Below, one piece after another: positions 1-11,273 of a DNA stretch of 64,000 nt; position 1 is the stretch's first letter; each line of letters begins with the position of its first letter. The notes under the pieces are model-generated. The model was not told the DNA's origin and ran no database searches. It was given only the letters and a program-made list of their open reading frames with translations. Location of the stretch: the NCBI GenBank assembly GCA_047967505.1, contig CM106541.1; one strand, written 5' to 3'. The DNA comes from Dipteris shenzhenensis. Lineage: Eukaryota; Polypodiophyta; Polypodiopsida; Gleicheniales. Made by a program: the position numbers and the translations under genes.

Positions 1-317
1 CTCTCATGCTCTCACACAAGGATCACCATGTCTCAGCGGAAGACAAGGAGGCTCTGATACCATGACAAAATATGAAGAGGGGAGAGGAGAAGAGTGGAGA
101 TGAGGAGAGAGGGCACAGCTAGAGAGCACACCACAAATGACTAACTGTACACTAGATTTAGTTGAAAAAATAGAATATACAAACCCTTTTAGGATTAGGG
201 TTAGGGGATCTAACCCTTTCCTTTATAGCACTCTATAAGGTTAGTGCTATGCACATATGATCACGTGATGGTGCTATGCACACATGATCACATGATGTTG
301 AGCGTGAACTCTCAACA
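1..317 (-). mobile_element. 5' LTR and primer-binding site of a copia-type element (E), rest outside window
   Basis: Read on the minus strand, positions 317 to 63 start with TGTTGAG and end with GTCA. The next 12 bases (62-51) read TGGTATCAGAGC, the usual copia primer-binding site complementary to the initiator-Met tRNA 3' end. So 63-317 is a 255-bp 5' LTR, and positions 1-50 are the start of an internal region that continues outside the window. The LTR carries a 27-bp tandem duplication (244-270 and 271-297) around CACGTG/CACATG cores, probably U3 regulatory repeats. The LTR abuts a gag reading frame of another element on the same strand (319-1101), so E appears inserted in it. The other target-site copy is outside the window and could not be checked. 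Confidence 0.75.
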
Positions 318-318
318 A

Positions 319-1101
319 CAACCTCTTTGGCTCCCCTTGCCTCTAGAGTTACCACATCCTTCTCCATAGGACTGGTTTTCTTGAGTTTGCTACCTACATA
401 TTCTGATTTCTACCACGGCCTCCAGATCGGCCTCCTCTACCTCTGCCTCTACCTCTTCCAACATTTGAGTAGAAGACAGTTTCTTTTGAAATTCCTCCTG
501 AAGAAGATGCACCACCATTTCTCTGCTCCTCAAAAATTAGAAGAGCAATCAACTCCTCAAAATCAGGAAAATTCTCACAAACAGCAATGGATGTTCGGAA
601 CTATGCATAATCCTTCCCTAGACCATTCAAGGTAATAGAAACTAAATCATCATCTTCCACTGGTGACCCAATGGAAGCAAGTGCATCTGTAATCTTCTTC
701 ACCTTCATGTGGTATCATTGAAGCTCATATTTTCTCTCTGCACATTATGCAACTCCTGCTCGAGTTGCATTTTCCTAGCTTGCGTATTTGTGCTATACAT
801 TTTTGCCAAAGTATCCCATGCCTCCTTTGGTGTACTTGCATCTTGAATATGCACAATTATAGAATCTGAAATACTGATAGACAGCCAGTACATAACTTTT
901 CTGGCTCTCTCATGCCATCCTTTAAATGCTTGCATTTCCTATTGATTGGAAACATTAGGAAGAACAGGTTCTTCTTCATTTCCTGTAATGAACTCCCAAT
1001 AGCCTTTTCCCATAAGGAAATTCATCATTCTAAACTTCCATGCTTGGAGGTTGTTCTTGTCAAGCTTTTCAGTGACAATCTATGAAAGAGAATCAGACGC
1101 C
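319..1101 (-). pseudogene. copia gag fragment (element C)
   Basis: The minus strand from the ATG at 1101 encodes a UBN2/DUF4219-type gag start (MASDSLS, then a stop, then a KLDKNNLQAWKFRM-like stretch), continuing through the conserved AWDTLAKMYS region near 810-840. It is broken by at least two in-frame stops early in the protein and by another near 600, and is cut off at 318 by LTR E. Gag would form the retrotransposon particle. The 5' LTR at 1435-1786 lies upstream on the same strand, with about 330 bases of leader between, so both belong to one element. Confidence 0.7.
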
Positions 1102-1434
1102 ATTACAGAACACTGTAAAATATTCTATCACTGCAAAAAACACAGCTTCTGCCTCACAAGGGCAAATCTGCAAAACTGACAAAAGTGGTATTTGACCACA
1201 CAGTCACTTCCTAGTGATGATTTTGCATCAACAGGCAATAAGGATGATTCTGTAACTCCCAATATCTCTGCGCACAAGCATACGATGCAATTTCTACAGC
1301 AACTTTTCACCGACCTGCAGAACAGTGGTCGCACAACAAAAGCAAAGCCTTTTTCTCAGTGCTTGTGGAGAACTTCCACCTCCAAAATGGGCCCCGAAAT
1401 GGCCTCGAATCAGAAAAATACCAAATGGTCATAC

Positions 1435-1786
1435 TGTGAAGATAGTGGGAGAGAAGGAAGGAGTCTCACTTGCAGCTTTCTCACATACACAATGGGGGAA
1501 TACACACAAAGGTGGAGTCTGAAAACAGTTTTTCTCTTCTTAGTTGTGAAAGCCAAAAGAACTCTAGTACAAAGAAATCGAAGAACCCTATATGTGGGTC
1601 TCAAACCAAACTCAGCTAACTAAGGTGGCATACTAACGGAGCCACGAACTAGAGTACATAAGGATAGCTGTCATCCAGCTATTATTCATGGGCGGTGTAC
1701 CAACCGCATTTGCAGCTAACAAGTCGGTGACATAAATGCACAACGATCACCCTGGCATATCACAAGTGGAGCTCGATATCTCAACA
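1435..1786 (-). mobile_element. 5' LTR of copia element C
   Basis: This 352-bp segment matches the 3' LTR of element D (27988-28340) over its whole length. On the minus strand it starts TGTTGAGATATCGAG and ends CTTCACA. Gag of the same element follows downstream. No clear TGGTATCAGAGC site follows it. A 19-bp direct repeat (1416-1434 and 1799-1817) brackets the LTR plus 12 bases, which is not a normal 5-bp target-site duplication; the adjacent 5-mers catac and catgc differ by one base. Confidence 0.75.
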
Positions 1787-1817
1787 CATGCATCCAATAA
1801 ATACCAAATGGTCATAC

Positions 1818-3791
1818 CTTGTATGGATAAAAGAACATGACAAATAACTACTCAATTTGGTCATGGAAATCCCCTACTTTGCCTGCAAAAGGAATTGTTG
1901 CTATCTCGTCTGATGCCCAATATGCCCATAAAAGGTACACTCTCAGGTTATATAATTACTATGAAAGCCATTCGTACAATCATTCTTTGTTGACTAAGAC
2001 AAGCACGACATGTTCAATTGACTTACCTTCAAAAACACTTCCATATAATCTAGGATAAAATAAGATCCATTCAAGAACAAGCACAAAGGGAAAAAAAAAA
2101 AGACTTGTACCTTTCGTGTATGCTAGTTGAGCAACATCTTGGAACACTTTTTTCAATGATTTATTTGGGCTCTTTTAATAGGGGAGTTCTTCAATAAGTG
2201 CGCATGTTTGTTCATTTTAGTAGAAGCTATGACTTGAAAGGCATAGTGGATAATGCAGGTGGGCTTCCAAAAATACTTGGAACCACTCTGGTTTTTAAGG
2301 GGATAATGTTGAATACACTAGCATACCTACAACAGGTTAGTTCAGTTCATATTAGCAATGTATGAAAACAAATAGAAGTACATTACTTCAACCATCACAT
2401 AGAATTAGGTTGGGCTTTTTGCCATCCACAAGTGAGTTGCCTTCATTTGCATTATTTGGATTAATGCCCTTGCCACAAGTGCTTGGATTATTTGGATTAA
2501 TGCCCTTGCCACAAGTGCTTCCGAGTTCTGCTTCAAGTAATGTACAAGTTTAGAACAATTAAGAAAAGCACTTTGAACAAAATGAAATTAAAAGTAAGAG
2601 GATCAAAAGACACTGCACAAAGCAACACCTTCTTTGAAGTTGCCACTCTTGATGTCCATAGGCTTGCTAGAAACATTGAATTCTACCATTATTGATGCCT
2701 ACTAAAGCAAAGTGATAGAGTAACTACGCCTAGTAAAGCAAGCCTTACCCTTGTTATTTGACAAATGATGTTCTTCTTTTTAATTAATTCCATTTTGGCA
2801 CAAAGTAAGACCTTCTTTGAAGTTGCTGCTCTTGGTGTCCAAGGCTTGCTAGATACTTCACATTCTACCATTATTGATGCTTGCTAAAGCAAACCTTACC
2901 TCCTTATTTGACAAACAATGTAAGTATTTTTACTTAATTCCATTTTGGTGGTGAAATTTGATCCAATGCCTAGGTAACACAAAGAGTTGGCTATATTGCC
3001 ATTTCTAATTGTATTACCTATCTATGCCTTGCCAAGAGATTCACCATGCTAAATTCCCTAAACAGGGCTTCAAAAAGGCTAGATGAAGATTCCGTAACAA
3101 GGATTCACGAGGATAGATAAAGCAACTACCTAGAAATAGTTTTTGATGATCCCCACAAATGAATGACAAATGTCAGTGGGAAAAGAAGAATTTGTCTAGG
3201 GTGAGAACTGGTGTGGAAAGAGGAGAAGGCATTGGATATGATGGAAGAAAAGCACAAGGTGACGATCTTGCGAAGAGTAGCCAACAAATTCTACTTGAAC
3301 CAAAACTTATAGGAAGAGGAGCACAGAAGCGATGCCTTCAATTAATTGCGTGAAAGATTCATTATCCATGCATCAAGCTTGCTTGCCATGTGTCCACCAT
3401 TCACTGCACATCTCCTAAACCACACAAAAGTCTCAAACCATGTTTAAAAGTACAGAGATTTAAAAGTACTCACACCTTTACTAAGACTTTCCTAAGCCAA
3501 TAATTAGGGATGCAAATCCACAAAAGGAGAATCCAACTCTCCTCCTTCTAGGTAGACAAGGCATGAATAAAGCAATGTGCACCCATGTGGATAAGGGGGG
3601 TTTCACACCTATCCACTTGCAAATTGGCAAATGATATGCCCTCCAATTAAAATTGACATCGGGTGGAAAGGGTCTGCACATGTGTCCGCCCGTTGTGCAA
3701 AAAGTTTTGACATATAATTTGAGTCATGATGAGCTCAACAAAAAGTTGTGCAGCCTAGATGGAGCACCCAAGAAGGTGTCTAGGTGATGTC
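1818..3791. other. Intergenic; contains short tandem duplications
   Basis: No gene seen. A 36-bp unit is duplicated in tandem around 2451-2524. A longer unit of about 140-175 bp, containing the text ttctttgaagttg and ttctaccattattgatgc, occurs twice, at about 2626-2800 and 2811-2950, at roughly 80% identity by eye. Short ORFs here have no recognisable domain. Confidence 0.5.
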
Positions 3792-3943
3792 TGTGAGGGA
3801 ATAGTGGAAGTTAGGAGGGAGAGGAAGCTCAAGAGACACATGTTTTTGGTGGGTGCATCAATCAACCTAATCTTCAATCTATTCATATCTATATTATTTG
3901 AGTATACATATCAAGGTTAAGCACAGAGGCCTTTAACCCCACA
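3792..3943 (-). repeat. 3' LTR of copia element A
   Basis: A 152-bp direct repeat of 8139-8291. The flanking base block 3787-3791 (ATGTC) is one copy of the target-site duplication. Confidence 0.88.
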
Positions 3944-3992
3944 ACCTTCCACTTAAAGGCCAATGTACCTTTAAGGGAGAACAACCGACATA

Positions 3993-5990
3993 CTATCCAA
4001 TGCCCATCAATACATGAAAATACTCAAACCGCTGACTAGGTAGACTCTTTGTCAACATATCTATAGGGTTATCATATGTATGAACTTTGACAAGATCTAT
4101 ACGCTTGTCCTCAATTATCTGTACTTGAACTCAATCTATTTGGTCTTTGCATGAAAGACCGGATTTTGTGCTAGCTGAATAGCACTCTTGGAATCACTAT
4201 GCAATGTCGGTACACCTATATGAACAAATCTCCCACTAGCCAATCAAGCCATATAGCCTCCTTGCAACCCTCTGCGGCTGCAACATACTCGACCTCTGTG
4301 GTAGACAAAGCAAAACACTTCCTTGCAGCATGAGACATCCACGACATTGCACCACCTACAAAGGTGAACATATAACTAGAAGTAGATCTCCTGTTATCCA
4401 CATGCCCTACATATTCTAAATTTGTGTATCCAAGTACACGCATCTCTCCTCTGCCAAAGTAGATGCACATGTCCTTGGTACCCTTCATGTACCTCATGAT
4501 GCACTTAACTGCCTCCCAATGTCTCTTTCCCACGGATTAGCCATGTACCGAAAACAACTCCCACTGCAAATGCAATGTCCGGTCTAGTAGCTATCATAGC
4601 ATACATAAGAATCCCAATTGCTGATGTATAAGGAACCTTGGCCATTATGGCCCTCTCCTCATCTGATTTGGGACTATCTTCCTGACTCAGTTTCACATAT
4701 AGAGGAAATGGAGTACTTACTGCCTTCCCCCCTCCATATTGAAACGCTACAACACTTTTGTAACATACTCCTTCTGTGAAAGTCAAAGGAGTTTCCTATT
4801 GCGGTCACGCGTGATGCGCATACCAGAATATGACCTGCAGGTCCCAAATCCTTCATGTCAAAGGCTTCATGCAACTTGGCCTTCAATGCATATAGCTCAT
4901 AAGTGTTCTTGCTAACCAATAGCATATCATCCACATAAAGTGTGAAGAGTATTAGGCTATTATCCTTAGCCATTTTAGTATAGAGGTAGTGATCAATCTC
5001 ACTTCTTCTAAAACCCTAGAACGAATGAAAGCATAAATTTTTTGATACCATCCTCTAGGGGCTTGCTTAAGGCCATAGAGACTCTTTTTCGGCTTGTAAA
5101 CCAAAAGCTCTTTGCTCTTTTCTTCAAATCCTTCCAGCTATACCATGTAAATTTCCTCATGCAAATCCCCATGCAAGAAAGCTATCTCGATAATTATCTG
5201 CATAAGCTCCATATCCTCTACTGTCATAAGTCCAAGTACACATCTAAGTGTGGTTATATTCACAATCGAAGAGAAGATCTCATCAAAGTCCACACCCTTC
5301 TCTTGCTTGAACCCTTTAGCAACCAAATGGGCCTTGTACTTAGGCACATCATCACATCTGACCTTCATCTTGTAGACCCATTTACATGGCAATGCTTTCT
5401 TTCCATGTGGCAAAGAAACCAAGTCTCAAGTCTTATTTTTCATGAGTGAATTCATCTCTGATTGCATATCATACTCCCACTTGTGCTGATCCTCACGCAT
5501 CATAGCCTCCCTATAGCAAGAAGGCTCCCTGCAATCAGTAAGCATCACATAGTCTGTCCCTGGAACAAATCTCTCAGGTGGTCTAGATACTCTAGATGAT
5601 CTTCTCAAGGGCATTTCAACTTGCTTTCCTGCCTGCATATCAGCCACATTTGACTCATCATTTCCTCTAATATATGATCCATCAAATTCCCTTGATTGTG
5701 TACCTGTGGGAGCACCTAGTGGCACCGTTTCCTACACATTCGGTGCATGGATAGCTTGCTACCTATCAACATATGTGGGTGCATTCACATCCTAGAAAGT
5801 GATACTCCTCATTTCCACATCCCTCATGGGTTTCTTATGCATCTTCTTCTTATTGAAGACGACACCATAACAAATGTAGACCTATTTGCAAAAGAAAACT
5901 TTATGTCACTTGCTCCCACTATGGAGCCACTATGTCACATGCATAGTTATTTCCAAGATGCACAAAACCTGTCTTTCCAATGTCATAAGT
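3993..5990 (-). pseudogene. copia A pol: protease stub, reverse transcriptase, RNase H
   Basis: The minus strand encodes the pre-RT linker (RRSSRVSRPPERFVPG near 5570-5620), RT start (KALPCKWVYKMKV near 5340-5400), the RT active-site block (LYVDDMLLVSKN near 4920-4950), and RNase H (GYTNLEYVGHVDNRRS and STTEVEYVAA near 4300-4440). The end of pol, MGIG then stop, lies at 3993. The frame is interrupted by many stops and shifts. At about 5850-5890 the protease region jumps directly into the sequence that follows integrase in element B. That removes roughly 1.05 kb, including the GAG-pre-integrase and integrase domains. It cannot encode a working polyprotein. Confidence 0.85.
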
Positions 5991-7054
5991 GGAGAATCAT
6001 TCCCTATGGGGAGTAACATGGAATGAAGCACCAGAATCCAAAATCCAATCCTGGGAATATGCATCATCTGAAGTGATAAGCAAGTTTGCAGGTAGACTAG
6101 TCATGAAGAGAATGTCATTATCACTATTATTAGTGACTGCATTGATCTCCTCAATCTTCACTTTTCCTTTGTCGTCCCTTGGACTCTCTTCCTTTTTATT
6201 TGCACCCAAATTTGCATTATTTTTCTTATCCTTTTGCTCTCTTTTTAGCTTGTAGCAATCCTTTTTCATGTGGCCCTTCTTGCCACAATGGTAACACTTA
6301 ATGTTCCATGCCCTAGATTTGCTACAAGGTTTCCCTCTTTCTTGGGTCTTCCCCCTGAATTGTGATCTGTCCCTTTGCATATTTAAGGCTGTTTCTTGCT
6401 TGTTACAATCCATAGACTTTCGTCTAATCTCCTCGGCCAACAAGCTACCCACAACATTATCAAACTTCAGTACTCCAGTAGGTGCAGAGTATCCCATGAG
6501 TATGGCAATAAACATAAGAGGAATATTGCCTTAGTCTCCACCTCAAAATTCATCTTCTGAGCCTGAAGCTGCTGGCTGAAAGTAATATGGAATTCATTAA
6601 AGTGAGAAGAAATGGAGACCTCTTCCTTCAGCTGCAGCTCAAACCACCTCTTCATGAGGTAAATTTTATTAGAGGCAGGTTCCTTCTCATAAGTCGCACA
6701 TAATTTCTTTCACAAATCTTTTGTAGTCTACTCATTTACTACTGTGAAATAAATTGACTCTGCAAGATGAAGTCTAACAGTAGAATTTGCTAATGCATCC
6801 AACTAATTCCAATCATCTTTGAAATAAATTGACTCTGCAAGATGAAGTCTAACAGTAGAATTTGCTAATGCATCCAACTAATTCCAATCATCTTGAGGCA
6901 TATCTGTAGACTTAGCTCCAATCCCTACCAAGGGTTTAATCTGCTTCTTTTAAGTAAGCACATCCCTTATCTGTTCTTTCCACAAAGAAAAGTTTGTCCC
7001 ATCAAACTTTTTTATGTCGAAAAACTCCTTTTCAGACATGGAAGAGAATGTCAT
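5990..7054 (-). pseudogene. copia A gag with zinc knuckle
   Basis: The minus-strand ATG at 7054 lies in the same context as the gag start of element B. The frame includes a CCHC zinc knuckle (CYHCGKKGHMKKDC near 6268-6310) and runs into the protease motif WILDSGASFHVTPH near 6010-6045. A 75-bp tandem duplication (6745-6819 and 6820-6894) lies inside gag, and stops interrupt the N-terminal half. Confidence 0.85.
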
Positions 7055-8138
7055 GATGCAAATGAAACAAAATCCCAAATGCTAGTACCTACAAGAGAGA
7101 AATCACACCGCCTTCCTTAATGAAGGATAGTGTCACCAAAACTCAAGGCTCACATGGTTTGTGCACATCACTTTGTCATGCTTCATGTTGCTCTATGTCC
7201 TATCATCTTGGTTGTGCTTTGTTTACAATCTTCTTACTACATTAATCTCCCCTTGGCCACCATCTACCCTTTAATGTGCCCCTAATATTTAGAACCCTTT
7301 GCTTGGTGATCTCTTTTGCAAATTGCTCTTCACTCTATTTCGTGTATTTTCACCTAGCCACTCTTCATGATTCACCTTATTGTGGAGCATCAAAATGCAT
7401 CTAACTCATGTGCATATACTATGCATCCATATGAGCAAATCTGGCCCAAAAGAAAATGCCAACTGCAAATGACAATGGCAAAACAATGGCAGATCTCTAC
7501 AAATTCTCCACGCAATTGCTCAAGGCTTTGCGGGTGCAAGTTTCAGCCCGTCTCGATTCCAATGGTACTGATGGAATCAAGAATGGTAGTCTGTGTGATT
7601 GGATCCAGCACACGAGCATAGTAGCGCATGAGGAGCTCAAAATATGATGAGAAACTTTATTTGACAACTCCTTGCTATTGCTTCTCCTTCACACGAGTTT
7701 CTTGATTGCTAATGGCTTCTTGGTCGTTGAAAAGGAGGCTTTGGAGCTCCTTTGGTTAAACCGTGAGCTCACGGGATGAGATGCTATGTTCAAAGCTAGT
7801 CCAAAGCCCATAAGCTCCATGCTCCTCCTGAACTCCACGCTATGCTTGTCTTGGATGCTACCTTAAGCTGCAAAATCCATCTCCAAAGAAATCAGCCGAT
7901 CCAAACAAGGCGACGACTCTACATCTGGAGCCTCCAAGGCCACGCAATGGCCACATGAAAAAGAGCTGCCCAAAAGCTCAAATGGCTCAAAGTTTTCTTT
8001 TTTAAAGTTGTACCTATAAGTTGCAATCGTCACGGTGCTCTGAATGGCAGCTTCTTCCTCTCCAATGCAAGTTTTTCTTCCACAAAGTTGTAGCAACAGG
8101 ATTTAAGCTCGAAGCACACATTGGGCTTTGATATCGGT

Positions 8139-8291
8139 TGTGAGGGAACAATGGAAGTTAGGAGGGAGAGGAAGCTCAAGAGACATGCATTTTTGGTGGG
8201 TGCATCAATCACCCTATTCTTTAGTCTATCCATATCTATATTGTTTGAGTATACATAATCGGGGTTAGGCACAAAGGCCTTTAATCCCACA
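8139..8291 (-). repeat. 5' LTR of copia element A
   Basis: A 153-bp terminal repeat matching 3792-3943. The degraded primer-binding site follows on the minus strand just below 8139; ATGTC follows at 8292-8296. Confidence 0.88.
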
Positions 8292-8599
8292 ATGTCATCC
8301 AATCAAGAGTCATGCCAAGAATTGAATGTGGGACCCTCTGCCAAGAAAGTTGATGCACTTGCCAGCTAGCCTAGTGATCTTTGGTGTTTCATTGCTATAA
8401 CATTTATTATATAGCCAGAACCGTCTGCCCTATTGTGAAATGAACTATTGTCGGATGGGTCTTCTGAGTGGAAATGGAGGCAGAGGATGTTGTTGGAAGA
8501 TTCGCTCATCCACGGACGCTTGTGAAACTCCCCTTATTAGCACTGTCTTCTTAGAGGTAGTACTATAGTGGAGGATTGAAACTCTTTTGTGAATTTTCA

Positions 8600-8640
<41 letters not shown>

Positions 8641-9908
8641 CTAAGTTTGTGTTGCCATCTTCTTTACCACTATACTTGGAGTAGTAGGAGACACTTCCCA
8701 TGTGCAGTTGTGACCTCTTGTTTAAATAATAATAATTAGACGTGGAAATTCTCACAAGGAGAATCCCACTCTCGTGCATTGTGTCTACTTCAACATGAAT
8801 TGTTGCATGATTGTTGAGTAACTAAGTTTGTGTTGCCATTTGCTTTACCAGTATACTAGGAATACTAGGAGACACTGCCCATGTGCTCTTGTTTTGTGGA
8901 TGTTGCATAGATTGTTTCAGTTGCAATGATAGAGTTTTGTACAATGTGTCCGACAGCCATCCTAATGCTCAATGCTAATCCGAGCAGTGGATATCTAACC
9001 ATGAAGATAAGCTAGCATCCAAAATCCCACAAACTTTCTTCCTCATTTCGATCGATTGTGAGCTTCATCATCCTTCCCGAAAAAGAAAGAGAAGAATCAT
9101 GAGTGCAAACATGCATAACTCGTATGGATTAGAGGGATCTTTCCCTGCTCCAAAGAAAGTGCATGTCTGAGGCCGACAAGGTCATAGATGCCATCGACGA
9201 ATGGGATGATGGGGTGATTGGATATTCGGATTGAAAATTCCACGATCTGGGAAAGTCACGACCACAAAAGAGAGGACATGTGGCTCTTCTCTTCTTCTCC
9301 AAGCTACCACGTGTCTTCTTGTTGTCCGAGGTTAATAGGTAGTAAGAAGTAGGAGAGTTACACTTCAAACTGAGCTCTTGGAGAGCTTCCATGGCGACAG
9401 ACAGTTTCATGGTGTGAAGCCACCCTAAGTTTTTTTTTGCGTTGTACTGAAATTGAAAGTGCCAAGAGCGTCCCCTTACGGGGTGACCAAGATAGAATCT
9501 CGAGCTAGCCGTGGGGCTTGAACTGAGAAAGAGCACATAGGCTATCCTTGGTGTATCACCCTCGTCTTACACCAAATGGCAACACGAACTTTGTGCATCA
9601 TCAAGTTTCGAGTTGGCACTAGTTGTTGACCTTACAATTTAATGGAGATCTATTTAGAGTTGACATTATCATGGGGCATAGGGTCACATTTGTGCTAAAT
9701 ATTGTGGCTAGTTTGCAAGCACTGAGCTCATGCAAGCCTCAAGGCATTGTGGTAATAATGAGATGGTTTGCTTTATATTCTGAATCAAGGATAATGCTAT
9801 TACATTGCATAGTAAGCACTATAATATGAGTGTCTTGTCCTTTGGCTCAACACACACTCCAAGGCAATACTGGACATTTTAAAATTCTACCAAAAAGGCA
9901 TCAATGGC
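8292..9908. repeat. Intergenic with (TA)n microsatellite and an 80-bp duplicated block
   Basis: A TA dinucleotide run spans about 8602-8634. Just after it, a block starting taactaagtttgtgttgcca (about 8637-8723) is repeated in direct orientation at about 8817-8896. A 135-codon minus-strand ORF at 9129-9536 shows no domain I recognise and I do not call it a gene. Confidence 0.5.
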
Positions 9909-9972
9909 AAAGAAGCTAGATCCTAAGTCTAGGAAATGCATCTTTCTGGGTTATGGTGAAAGTGGAAAGATG
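9909..9972 (+). mobile_element. Short copia fragment
   Basis: This 64-bp piece matches element B around 14774-14837, the segment encoding KKLDPKSRKCIFLGYGESG, with few differences. It directly precedes the CACTA tandem duplication. Confidence 0.7.
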
Positions 9973-10756
9973 GCTTTGGAAAACTAGCCAAATCTCCATG
10001 CTTACGACCAAAGAGAATACAATCATTACGACAAGCATGGATGGTATCATAATTCATACCCTCGATTGTCAGTATCTTCTTCGCTTCATCTCTTGATGTA
10101 GGCATGGTATTTGGTACAGGCAACATCTTCTGGAGCAACCTATTGCAATTCAAACATACATAGGCTTCGAATAATGAGAAACTATGATGATTCTCAAAAT
10201 AAACAATATCCAAATTATGAGATAAATTAATACAGGAGCTAACCTCATTATTAAGGCCGAGACACTTATATCGGACCATCCATACTTTGCTTGCAGATTC
10301 AAGATTGAGAGACAACCCTGTAGTTTTAACATCCTAGCACCCTCATACAACCGTATTGACTACAACTCTCGCATATTAGCCTCAGACTCGCTTCGTCTCC
10401 ATGCTCACGACCAAAGAGAATACAATCATTACGGCAAGCATGGATGGTATCATAATTCATACCCTCCGTTGTCAGTATCTTCTTCGCTTCATCTCTTGAT
10501 GCAGGCATGGTATTTGGTGCAGGCAACATCTTCTGGAGTAACCTATTGAATTTCAAAAATACATAGGCTTTGAATAATGAGAAACTATGATAATTCTCAA
10601 AACAAACAATATCCAAATCATGAGATAAATTAATACAGGAGCTAACGTCATTATTAAGGCCAAGACACTTATATCGGACCACCCATACTTTGCTTGCAGA
10701 TTCAAGATTGAGAGACAACCTTGTAGTTTTAATATCCTACCACCCTCATACAACCG
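9929..10756 (-). pseudogene. CACTA (En/Spm) Tnp2-type transposase fragment, tandemly duplicated
   Basis: The minus strand carries the conserved Tnp2 segment twice. Each copy encodes a stretch with YEGxRxLKLQG, then NLQAKYGWSD, then PNTMPxSRDEAKKIL, and then the signature MNYDTIHACRNDCILF. This is the block around Y-x-x-I-H-A-C-x-N-D-C-x-L-Y/F in CACTA transposases, the enzymes that move these elements. The duplication unit is 403 bp (9994-10396 and 10397-10799). Both copies need frame changes between the YEG block and the HAC block, so neither is functional. The N-terminal part continues at 10757-11083 and beyond copia B. Confidence 0.75.
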
Positions 10757-10799
10757 TTTTGACTACAACTCTCGCATATTAGCCTCAGACTTGGACATC
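9994..10799. repeat. 403-bp tandem duplication within CACTA transposase
   Basis: Copy 1 is 9994-10396 and copy 2 is 10397-10799; by eye they are above 90% identical. The join falls inside coding sequence. Confidence 0.85.
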
Positions 10800-11083
10800 A
10801 CGTGTGCATGTGATATAGTGCTTCTAAAAATAGAATTGATCATGTCCACCAAACCCTCGTCATCATCTAGCACATTCGGAAGGCTATCCTCCTACTCAAA
10901 GTGTGAAGGTATACGCGCACCCTCGTCACCCTCCTCATCTGTCTTAAGGTGTCGTGTAGATATAAGATCTTGTCTTAAGGTTTCATGTTGTGTACGCATG
11001 CAATATTAATCACAAACTCAAAAAGCATTGACTTACTGATGGATCCATCACCACGTGCACTACCAATGGTGGGTATTGGTGTG
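10800..11083 (-). pseudogene. CACTA transposase N-terminal remnant, part 1
   Basis: The minus strand encodes an acidic EEDEGDEGAR segment followed by a leucine-rich DDEGLVDMINSI segment, typical in style of the region before the YEG block of CACTA Tnp2 proteins. It is broken by stops and ends at the target-site duplication of copia B. The sequence resumes beyond 17011. Confidence 0.5.
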
Positions 11084-11088
11084 GACTC

Positions 11089-11259
11089 TGTGGGGGTTAA
11101 AGGTCACTGTGCCTTTACCCCAGTTATGTACAATACTCAAACACATATATAAATGAATGAAAAAGAAGATTAGGGTGGTTCTGCACCCACTAAAACTTGT
11201 GTGGCTCTCTGTTTCTCTCTCTCTCTCTTCCGTTCTTGCTTCTGTTGAGAGCACTCTCA
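11089..11259 (+). repeat. 5' LTR of copia element B
   Basis: A 171-bp repeat. It contains a TATATAAA box at 11146-11153 and a CT microsatellite near 11210-11228. Confidence 0.93.
11146..11153 (+). promoter_or_regulatory. Putative TATA box in B 5' LTR
   Basis: TATATAAA sits mid-LTR, where a U3 promoter is expected. The same octamer is conserved in the 3' LTR. Confidence 0.55.
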
Positions 11260-11261
11260 AC

Positions 11262-11273
11262 TGGTATCAGAGC
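11262..11273 (+). promoter_or_regulatory. Primer-binding site, initiator-Met tRNA
   Basis: TGGTATCAGAGC, two bases after the 5' LTR, is the standard plant copia minus-strand priming site. Confidence 0.85.

Larger units (their letters stand above)
3792..8291 (-). mobile_element. Old, internally deleted Ty1/copia element A with both LTRs and TSD
   Basis: The two terminal repeats are 3792-3943 (3' LTR) and 8139-8291 (5' LTR), both TG...CA on each strand. The 5-bp target-site duplication ATGTC lies at 3787-3791 and 8292-8296. A degraded primer-binding site (about 8121-8136, minus strand CGATATCAAAGC) follows the 5' LTR, and a purine-rich tract precedes the 3' LTR near 3944-3955. By eye the LTRs differ at about 12% of positions, so the insertion is older than element B. 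Gag and pol are B-like, but the stretch from the protease to the end of integrase is missing, making A about 1.4 kb shorter than B. Confidence 0.9.

Noticed and set aside
1192-1623. 143-codon plus-strand frame
   Set aside because: Runs antisense through the leader and LTR of copia element C.
8602-8634. Possible TATA promoter in the TA run
   Set aside because: A simple microsatellite; no gene follows on either strand.
9129-9536. 135-codon minus-strand frame
   Set aside because: No domain, no context, ordinary for chance ORFs in this composition.
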